Shown piece by piece: positions 1 to 7,000 of a DNA stretch of 13,049 bases. Every line of letters begins with the position of its first letter. Within the stretch, counting starts at the first letter, position 1. The notes below the pieces were generated by a model. It was given only the letters and a program-made list of their open reading frames with translations, was not told the origin of the DNA and did no database searches. Both the position numbers and the translations under genes were made by a program. The stretch covers positions 1-13,049 of the forward strand of contig JBOGJG010000310.1 in the NCBI GenBank assembly GCA_050747825.1, in the 5' to 3' direction. Source of the DNA: JBOGJG01 sp050747825 (GTDB taxonomy: Bacteria > Acidobacteriota > UBA6911 > RPQK01 > JBOGJG01).

Positions 1-755
<755 letters not shown>

Positions 756-1180
756 GCGTCACCGGACCGTCATTAACCAGCGAAACCTGCATCATGGCTT
801 GAAACCGGCCCGATTCAATAATGACGCCTTCCGAACGGATTTGCTCGATGAGCCGCTCGTAGAGCCGGCGGGCCTTCTCAGGCGGGGCCGCTTGCGAGTA
901 ACTGGGACGATTCCCCTTCCGGCAATCTCCATAAAGCGTAAACTGTGAGACCACGAGCACTTCGCCCCCGACTTCCGCAACCGAACGATTCATCTTCCCT
1001 TCGCCATCTTCAAATATACGAAGGTTGATGATTTTCTTCTTGATGAAATTCAGGTCTTCCTCTCCATCCTCGTGATGGACAGCCAGGAGAACCAGAATTC
1101 CCCCGGAAATCGAGCCCACGATCCCACCATCGACCGCCACACTGGCTGAACTGACTCTCTGGATGACAGCGAGCATGTTA

Positions 1181-1215
1181 GAGGCCTGAGGCCTGAGGCT
1201 TGAGAGCCGAGGCCT
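1181..1215. repeat. Heptamer tandem array, unit GAGGCCT
   Basis: Five units in perfect 7-bp register: GAGGCCT, GAGGCCT, GAGGCTT, GAGAGCC, GAGGCCT. The array fills the short gap between the 97-residue gene and dtd on the minus strand, and is read in frame if dtd starts at the upstream ATG (1224). The unit contains the AGGCCT palindrome, so the array can pair with itself. Confidence 0.85.
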
Positions 1216-1223
1216 CTCCTGCA

Positions 1224-1517
1224 TCAGTGTATGGTATAGTCCAGGCCCTCCCCCCAGCGCTCATGGAGAATGCGCTCGAAGCGAGGCAGCAGCAACATGT
1301 CAAAGGTCTGCTGCTTGCCCGGAAACATCTTCAGGATGGCTTTCTCCGTGTTCCGCACCATCTGTCGAGCCTCATCAAGACTCAGGCTGGAGTCCTGATA
1401 GAGCACACTGGTCGTCAAGTCCACCAGAAAGCGCACTCGCCGGGACTTCTTCTCCTCTTCCCGGATCAGACGCTCTCGCTCTTCCAGTTGGTCATCGGAT
1501 TTCTTAATACGTTGCAT
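1224..1517 (-). CDS. Conserved hypothetical protein, 97 residues
   Basis: Small soluble protein of unknown function. The N-terminal 28 residues are highly charged (E/R/K rich, probably a helix or coiled coil). The rest, with FLVDLTTSVLYQDSSLSLDEA (residues 30-50; L, D and E key) and FPGKQQTFDMLLLPRF (65-80), resembles a short helical family seen next to housekeeping genes in several bacterial phyla; I recognise the pattern but no function. The start is ATG at 1517, with no clear ribosome binding site. Its stop overlaps an ATG in the dtd frame (TGATG at 1226-1222), which suggests one transcript with dtd. It is divergent from lexA across a 155-bp intergenic region. Confidence 0.8.
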   Translation of the reverse strand: MQRIKKSDDQLEERERLIREEEKKSRRVRFLVDLTTSVLYQDSSLSLDEARQMVRNTEKAILKMFPGKQQTFDMLLLPRFERILHERWGEGLDYTIH

Positions 1518-1531
1518 GCCGATACTTTAAC

Positions 1532-1617
1532 ACAGGCTGTAGACTGTAGACTGTAGGCTTAACAGCCTTCGGCAATGCAGCACATAAGCAGCTTCTAGAC
1601 TATAGTCTACAGCCTGT
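1532..1617. repeat. 86-bp inverted-repeat element containing heptamers (MITE-like)
   Basis: The ends are a perfect 14-bp inverted repeat: ACAGGCTGTAGACT at 1532-1545 and AGTCTACAGCCTGT at 1604-1617. The pairing continues imperfectly inward. The left arm is a heptamer array (CTGTAGA, CTGTAGA, CTGTAGG at 1537-1557). The right arm holds a perfect 14-bp palindrome, TAGACTATAGTCTA (1596-1609). The element lies between the divergent 97-residue/dtd unit and lexA, upstream of the lexA promoter. As RNA it would form a long stem. I see no obvious target-site duplication. Confidence 0.75.
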
Positions 1618-1625
1618 TTTTCTTC

Positions 1626-1654
1626 TTGACATTTCACCTTTTCTTCACCATACT
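1626..1654 (+). promoter_or_regulatory. Predicted sigma-70-type promoter of lexA
   Basis: TTGACA at 1626-1631, a perfect -35 consensus, is followed after exactly 17 bp by CATACT (1649-1654), which matches the -10 consensus at 4 of 6 positions. The lexA start codon lies 18 bp downstream, so the leader would be very short. No GAAC-N4-GTTC or CTGT-N8-ACAG LexA box overlaps it. Confidence 0.65.
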
Positions 1655-1662
1655 GGGGCAAA

Positions 1663-1667
1663 AGGAG
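1663..1667 (+). promoter_or_regulatory. Ribosome binding site of lexA
   Basis: AGGAG lies 5 bases before the ATG at 1673. It is one of the few clear Shine-Dalgarno sequences in the window and fixes the start of lexA. Confidence 0.75.
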
Positions 1668-1672
1668 AGACG

Positions 1673-2269
1673 ATGTCACTGACGAAAAGGCAAAAAGAGA
1701 TCCTGGGTTTTATTCAGGAATTCCTGAATACCAGGGGATACTCTCCAACGCTCGAGGAAATCGCCGCTCATTTCAACCTGGCCTCGCTAAACGGCGTGCA
1801 TAAGCACCTGACGGCCCTGGAGGAGCGAGGGCACATCCGCAGACTGTCGAAGGCTCGTTCGATTCAAGTGTTGGAGACGGGAGCCGGGGGTCGAGCGGTG
1901 CTGCCTCTCCTGGGATACGTAGCCGCCGGGCAACCCGTCGAGGCGATTGCCAATACTGAAGAGATTTCCGTGCCGGAGGGTTTTTTAACCCGCGGCCAGA
2001 ATTATGTCCTGCGGGTGCGCGGAGATTCGATGATTGACGAACACATCCAGGACGGCGATTACGTCGTCGTTGAGCAACGCGATACGGCTCATAACGGTGA
2101 AATGGTCATCGCCCTCATTGATGGAGAAAGCACCACCCTTAAGAAGTTTTATCGTGAGGAGGGCCAGATCCGCCTCCAGCCCGCCAACCCGGCTCTTGAA
2201 CCGATCTTCATCAGCGAAGATCGGCTGCGGGTGCAGGGCGTTGTTATCGGCATCATGAGGCATTACTAA
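1673..2269 (+). CDS. lexA: LexA repressor / SOS autoprotease
   Basis: Transcriptional repressor of the SOS regulon. On DNA damage, RecA filaments stimulate its self-cleavage. The protein is 198 residues, the normal size. Residues 1-65 form the winged-helix DNA-binding domain, starting MSLTKRQKEILGFIQEF, with the YSPTLEEIAAHF helix-turn-helix entry. The C-terminal S24 peptidase domain has the cleavage bond Ala85-Gly86 in YVAAGQ, the nucleophile Ser119 in GDSMID and the general base Lys157 in TTLKKF, so it should be fully active. Start, ribosome binding site and promoter are all clear. Autoregulation is expected for the family, but the operator is not obvious. The palindrome at 1596-1609 is the best local candidate. 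Confidence 0.97.
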   Translation: MSLTKRQKEILGFIQEFLNTRGYSPTLEEIAAHFNLASLNGVHKHLTALEERGHIRRLSKARSIQVLETGAGGRAVLPLLGYVAAGQPVEAIANTEEISVPEGFLTRGQNYVLRVRGDSMIDEHIQDGDYVVVEQRDTAHNGEMVIALIDGESTTLKKFYREEGQIRLQPANPALEPIFISEDRLRVQGVVIGIMRHY

Positions 2270-2301
2270 GAGGCTGGAGGCAGACTCTTTCAGAGGAAAA
2301 C

Positions 2302-2484
2302 ATGAAATATCAAATTAAAGTCGCAGGTCGAGTTTTTGAAGGGAACGATCCTCGGAGGCTGCTCAAGCAGGCTATCCGGGCCAAACGCGGGCAGTGGCCG
2401 GTTGATCCCCGTAAGTTATTGAAAAATAAGAGCTGCACAAGGAGTATGCAAAACGTAGAAAAGCCAGATTTTTCCTGCTCTTGA
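2302..2484 (+). CDS. Small basic protein after lexA, possibly frameshifted
   Basis: Unrecognised 60-residue reading frame starting with ATG 32 bases after lexA and preceded by AGAGGA at good spacing. Residues 1-42 look natural: a beta-like start MKYQIKVAGRVFEG, then a basic helix RRLLKQAIRAKRGQ and WPVDPRKLL. The last 16 residues (from SCTRSM) look out of frame. Shifting back by one base near 2430 opens a frame to TGA at 2565-2567, reading ELHKEYAKRRKARFFLLLKA and ending SLLEDFIK. Those 45 codons have about two thirds G or C at third positions, well above their first and second positions. The intact gene would then be about 88 residues over 2302-2567. It may be cotranscribed with lexA. It could be a decayed gene, an assembly error, or two chance frames. 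Confidence 0.4.
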   Translation: MKYQIKVAGRVFEGNDPRRLLKQAIRAKRGQWPVDPRKLLKNKSCTRSMQNVEKPDFSCS

Positions 2485-2567
2485 AGGCCTCCAACCGGTC
2501 GTTTTCCACGCGCTTTTCCACAGACTTGTGGAAGGCGTGGTCTTTATTGGAAGACTTCATCAAGTGA

Positions 2568-2649
2568 GCTCTCAAAACCCGAACCGGTCAGCGGTCAGTA
2601 GGCGAGCGTAGCGAGCCGGGGTCAGTGGTCACAGCTCAGACGGTGGGGA
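2568..2649. other. Intergenic stretch without a gene
   Basis: From the end of the possible frameshifted small gene to the stop of the deacetylase-like gene I see no coding signal or RNA gene. It holds the heptamer array at 2586-2640. Confidence 0.5.
2586..2640. repeat. Interrupted heptamer array, unit GGTCAGY
   Basis: Two units (GGTCAGC, GGTCAGT at 2586-2599) are followed by a 20-bp insert, then GGTCAGT, GGTCACA and a decayed GCTCAGA (2620-2640). The insert (2600-2619) contains the near-repeat GCGAGCGTAGCGAGC. The unit is the same as in the array at the start of the window, so this array family occurs twice within 2.6 kb. It sits between convergent genes. Confidence 0.75.
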
Positions 2650-3678
2650 CTAAATCTTCCAGTGCGCCGAGAGTATCCGGCCGATCTGATCGCGGTAGGC
2701 TTGGTACTCGACGAGCTGAGCGGGCGGGATTTCAAAGGTTTGAGGAGACAGAGTTGTGGAAATAACTGTAAGGACGCTCTGAGGCAGCGCCCGAAGATCA
2801 TATCCGCCTTCCAGAAAATAGAGGATGCGGCCCTGACACAGTTTCCGGGCCGCCTTGTTCAGGATATTGGCCAGCTCTCCAAAGTCGGCTTCAACCAGCT
2901 TCATCCCTCCCAAGGGATCCTCAGCGTGAGCGTCAAAGCCGGCTGAAACCAGAATGAGGTCGGGAGCATACTGCTGCAAAATAGGCGACACTAAATCGCG
3001 AAAAAGCGAGCAATAAAAGTGTCCTCCTATCCCCGCACGGATTGGGAAGTTCACCGTGAACCCTTCCCCCGCCCCCTGGCCCGTCTCCCTGGCCTCACCC
3101 GTTCCGGGATACCAGGGGTATTGATGCTGTGAGATATAAAGAACGTCCGGCCGGGCGTAGAAAATCTCCTGGGTGCCATTGCCATGGTGCACATCGAAGT
3201 CCACGACAGCGACTTTTCCGATGCCCTCCTGCTGCAAAGCCCACTGGGCGGCCAGGGCGATGTGGTTGAAGAGGCAGAAGCCCATGGCCCTGCTGCTTTC
3301 GGCATGATGGCCGGGCGGCCGGGCCAGCAGGAAACCGCTTTCAATTTCAGACTTCAGCAGCAGCTCCACCAGGCGCACCGAGCTTCCAGCCGCCAGCATG
3401 GCAACGTCAAAAGAATGGGGGCTGGTGTAAGTGTCCGGGTCGAGCTGATCGAAGGACACGCCCGCAGTCCGGCGTATGCGTTCGAAATGCGAGGAGCTGT
3501 GGACTCCCAGAATCCAATCTTCTTCCGCGGGCACGGGCTCTATCTTCTGCAGGCGCCCGAAGTGCTCCCATCTTTCCAGGGCTTCCCTGATCGATCGGAT
3601 TCGGTCCGGCCGCTCCGGGTGTCCCTCAGGCGTCAGATGATCGGCAAATCGCGTGTCTAAAATTAGGCCATAATTCAT
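2650..3678 (-). CDS. Histone deacetylase family protein (AcuC/HDAC-like zinc amidohydrolase)
   Basis: Zinc-dependent hydrolase of the arginase/deacetylase fold, expected to remove acetyl or other acyl groups from lysine side chains or from small amines such as acetylpolyamines; the substrate cannot be read from sequence. The 342-residue protein has all active-site motifs. RPPGHHA supplies the histidine pair His124-His125. VVDFDVHHGNGTQ contains the zinc ligands Asp162 and His164. SAGFDAH contains the third ligand, Asp249. LEGGYD contains the transition-state Tyr293. Loops such as QHQYPWYPGTG resemble class II-like bacterial HDACs. The start is ATG at 3676-3678, with no strong ribosome binding site. 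It lies 59 bp downstream of the small membrane-protein gene on the same strand and may share its transcript. It converges with the lexA side. Confidence 0.93.
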   Translation of the reverse strand: MNYGLILDTRFADHLTPEGHPERPDRIRSIREALERWEHFGRLQKIEPVPAEEDWILGVHSSSHFERIRRTAGVSFDQLDPDTYTSPHSFDVAMLAAGSSVRLVELLLKSEIESGFLLARPPGHHAESSRAMGFCLFNHIALAAQWALQQEGIGKVAVVDFDVHHGNGTQEIFYARPDVLYISQHQYPWYPGTGEARETGQGAGEGFTVNFPIRAGIGGHFYCSLFRDLVSPILQQYAPDLILVSAGFDAHAEDPLGGMKLVEADFGELANILNKAARKLCQGRILYFLEGGYDLRALPQSVLTVISTTLSPQTFEIPPAQLVEYQAYRDQIGRILSAHWKI

Positions 3679-3737
3679 CTTGCTTTTGGATGTGAGTGGC
3701 CGGTACGGGCCTGACTTTTACCACAGGCTGTTAGACA

Positions 3738-4067
3738 TTACCCGATTGTCACCCGCTCCGAATCGCATTCCGGGCAGCACTCGCAGCGGTACCAATCCGC
3801 CCCGGTGCCGTACCAGCCGCAACTGAGACAATAAGCTTTCGTCTTCCGGAGCCGCAGATATTGTATAATTTCGAGTCCTTTGTTCACGAGAACAAGGACA
3901 AATCCAAGACCGAGAAGGAAGTAGCTGTAAACGATGACGGAAGCGACAGACAGTTCGGGGGACATCGTCATGAACGTCAGAAAAATGAGTCCCACGGCAA
4001 TCAGAGCGTACCCGGCCCGCTTCAAAGCCCAGGTCTTGCGAATGAAGGCTCTCTGCTGCGGGTCCAT
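3738..4067 (-). CDS. Small two-helix membrane protein with C-terminal zinc ribbon
   Basis: Unnamed 109-residue inner-membrane protein. Hydrophobic segments lie at about residues 17-36 and 42-62. The tail carries CLSCGW (Cys80, Cys83) and a second cluster RCECCPEC (Cys95, 97, 98, 101), which together look like a zinc ribbon. Function is unknown; a structural or regulatory role at the membrane is possible. The only good start, ATG at 4067, makes its first 26 bases overlap the beginning of the divergent protease gene, so its promoter must lie inside that gene's coding sequence. The deacetylase-like gene follows 59 bp downstream. Confidence 0.75.
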   Translation of the reverse strand: MDPQQRAFIRKTWALKRAGYALIAVGLIFLTFMTMSPELSVASVIVYSYFLLGLGFVLVLVNKGLEIIQYLRLRKTKAYCLSCGWYGTGADWYRCECCPECDSERVTIG

Positions 4068-7000
4068 GGTCCTGGCAATCTTAACGTATTCGCCGGCGGC
4101 TTTCCAAAGCCAGCCGGCCGTCTCTTCCGGTGATTCCAGCCGGCTCTATATCGTCCTTCTCAAGACCCCTTCCGTGGTCGAGCAAATCGTGGAATCGACA
4201 GCGGATCAGCCGGTCAGGGCCCGCCGGTCGATGCTGCGCGGCCCGGCGGCGCAGGATTACCAGAGCACCATCGAGAGGCAGCAGCTCGATCTCATCCGGT
4301 CAATAGCGAGACTCTCCGAGTCGATAGAAGTCCTGGCCCACAGGTCTTTCCTCATTAACGTCCTGATCGTTCGCGGACCACCGCAAGAAGTGGAGCAACT
4401 CCTCGGCCTCAAGCAAGTCGCCGGCATCTACCCGAAGGAGCAGCGGTTTCTCCTCATGGACAAAGTTCCTGAGGTCATTGGAGCTCCCGCTGCCTGGTCC
4501 GCAATCGAGGCGATCTGGGGAGAGCAGCCCGGCGCCGGCATTAAAATCGCCATCGTGGACAGCGGAATCAACGTAGACCATCCCATGTTCGATGGCGAAG
4601 GATTTTCTCTTCCTTCCGGTAATACTCTTTATCCTCTGGGGAATCCCGCCTTTACGAATAACAAGGTGATTGTCGCCCGCAGCTTCACCACCAAGGAATA
4701 TGGGATGCAAGCAGATGACGAGATTCCCGATGAGGACGCGGAGCATGGATCGATGGTGGCGGCTGTGGCCGCCGGACGGCCGGCAGCCGCCCCCGACCCG
4801 CCGGCGCTGCTGCAGGGAGTCGCTCCGATGGCCTACCTGGGAAACTATAAAGTCTTTGACGGGAGCCAAGTGACCACCAATCTGGCCGTCATTGCCGCCA
4901 TGGATGCGGCTGTTGAAGATGGCATGGACATCATTAACCTGAGCCTGGGAGAAGACATCAGAGGGCCGGTGACCGAGCCTGAGCGCCGGGCGATTGCCAA
5001 TGCGATACAAGCAGGAGTCGTCGTGGTCGCGGCCGCCGGCAACGCCGGTCCGGACGGCGGCACCATCGGGGTGCCGGCCAGCAGTCCGGACGTCATCACG
5101 GTGGGAGCGACTTCCAACGGACGGGTCTTCGCCAGCCCTCTGGAAATCGCCTCGGAGTCATCGACTCCGCCGGATGATATCAAACGAATCGCCTACATAC
5201 CGGGAGACAAGATCCTGATTGATAAACCCGTTGAACCTTTTCCCATTGTTTCCATAAAGCCCTGGGACCCCAGCGAACTGGCTTGCTCGCCCCTTCCTGC
5301 CGGAAGCCTGGAGGGCAAGGTCGCCCTGGTGAAGCGCGGGACCTGCACCTTCTCTCAAAAGGCCGCCAATATCCTGGATTTCGCAGGCGCTGAAGCGATG
5401 GTGGTCTATAACAATGAGGCCTGCAGCCTGATCATCATGGCCTGGGACGAGACGCCGGACAAACCTGCAGTGATGATCGACAAGTCCTCGGGCGAGAGTC
5501 TCGCCGCCTATCTTCAAAGCGAAAGGGGCGCCGACGCCACGGTTCTCATTCGAGCCAGAAGCGAGAGGGCCGCCTCTTCCGCCGATTCCAACTGCATCGC
5601 CGCCTTCAGCAGCCGGGGTCCCAATTTTGACTTTGCGATCAAGCCGGACCTGGTGGCCCCGGGAGAGAATATCTACACCGCCTCTAAAAATGGAGCCGAT
5701 TACAAGGTTAACATCAATGGCACCAGCTTTTCAGCCCCTGTAGTGAGTGGGGCCGCCGCGCTCATCCGGCAGTTTCATCCCGAATGGGAACAATTGAGCC
5801 CGGAATTGATGGCCAAGGCAATCAAATCGGCCCTGGTCAACACAGCCGCCAAGACCACCACCTGGGGCGGCCAGCCGGCGCGCGTGATTCACACAGGAAA
5901 CGGACGTCTGGATCTGAAGGCGGCGCTGCAGGCTTCCGCCATGCTGGACCCCGTCAGCGTCAGCTTCGGCGTGATTGACGAGGCCGGAGCCCAGTTTCCC
6001 GAGTCTACGATGGAATTGACGAACCTGGACTCGGCTGTGCGAGACTACAACATCGAATTCGTTTCCGCCTTTGAAAATCCCAGCGTCACGCTCTTCGCAT
6101 CACCCTCCAGCTTTAATCTGCCTCCCGGGGATTCCCAGACCATCGCGTTTACAGCCCAGCCGGCAGCGGCCCCTCAATCCGGCGTCTTCGAAGGATACGT
6201 CAGGATCACCAGTTCCGACGACTCTATGCTGACAGCGGCCTACTGGGGCGCAGTCTCTATTGAAGATGACTCGGTCCTACTCCAGGTCTCCAAGACTGCA
6301 GGAAGCCCCTTCACGGAGCTTGAAGACGCCCTGAGAGCGGCTTCTCCGGGCAACATCATCGAGATCGCCGACAGCCAGACTTATCAGACCTCCATTCGCC
6401 TGGCTCTCAACGATGGCGGCCTGCCGCTGCATGGACTCACGCTCAGGTCCAAGCCGGGGGAATCTCCAATCGTCAGCTCCACGGGTCTTCCTGCGATCAC
6501 CGTAACCGATCTGGAGAGGGTGACCATTGAAGGCCTGCAGATCATAAGCTCCGCCGATGCCATCCAGTTTCTGAACTCCGACGGCCTGATCCTGAACAAC
6601 GTTATTCAGAGAGGATCAACCGGAAGCGGCGACGGGATTTTCCTCGATGACAGCTCGGCCCATATCTTCGGCAATGCCATCGAGGGCGCCAGGGCCAGCG
6701 GCATCCGGCTCTTTTCGTCTTCCGCTCTGATTCAGCAAAACCGGATCGACGGCTCGACTGCTTCTCCCTCCGATACGCAGCAGGGAGTCTCAGCCAGCCT
6801 CAGAAGCAGACTGGCCCTTTTTGACAATGAAATCACCAACAACGGCTCGAGCGGCGTCGATCTGAGTAATTCATCCGCGCTGGTCAGCGGCAATGTCATT
6901 CGCAGCCATCAGGGCGCCCCCGGGCACGGCATCCGGCTTCAGGGCGGGACTGTGGCCGACTACCTCGTCCAGGACAATCTTATCGAGCAAAACAAAGGCG

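Noticed and set aside
1551..1565. E. coli-type LexA box
   Set aside because: CTGT and ACAG are separated by 7 rather than 8 bases and lie within the heptamer array, so the match is probably accidental.
2416..2432. Programmed -1 frameshift at the A-run after lexA
   Set aside because: A -1 slip at GAAAAAT would read GAA AAA TAA and stop at once, so the shift needed lies after this site where no slippery sequence exists.
2506..2540. Hairpin CCACGC...GCGTGG with inner TTCCACA/TGTGGAA as terminator of lexA
   Set aside because: The stem is interrupted, the trailing TCTTTATT is only weakly T-rich, and the stretch may be coding in the shifted frame of the small gene.
3934..4041. Upstream start of the protease giving 1647 residues
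   Set aside because: The extra 36 residues have no export signal and lie antisense to the coding part of the membrane-protein gene; the ATG at 4042 gives a signal peptide.
4300..5010. Long minus-strand open frames inside the protease gene (also 6871-8577)
   Set aside because: They are antisense to strongly conserved domains and have low-complexity composition without recognisable motifs.
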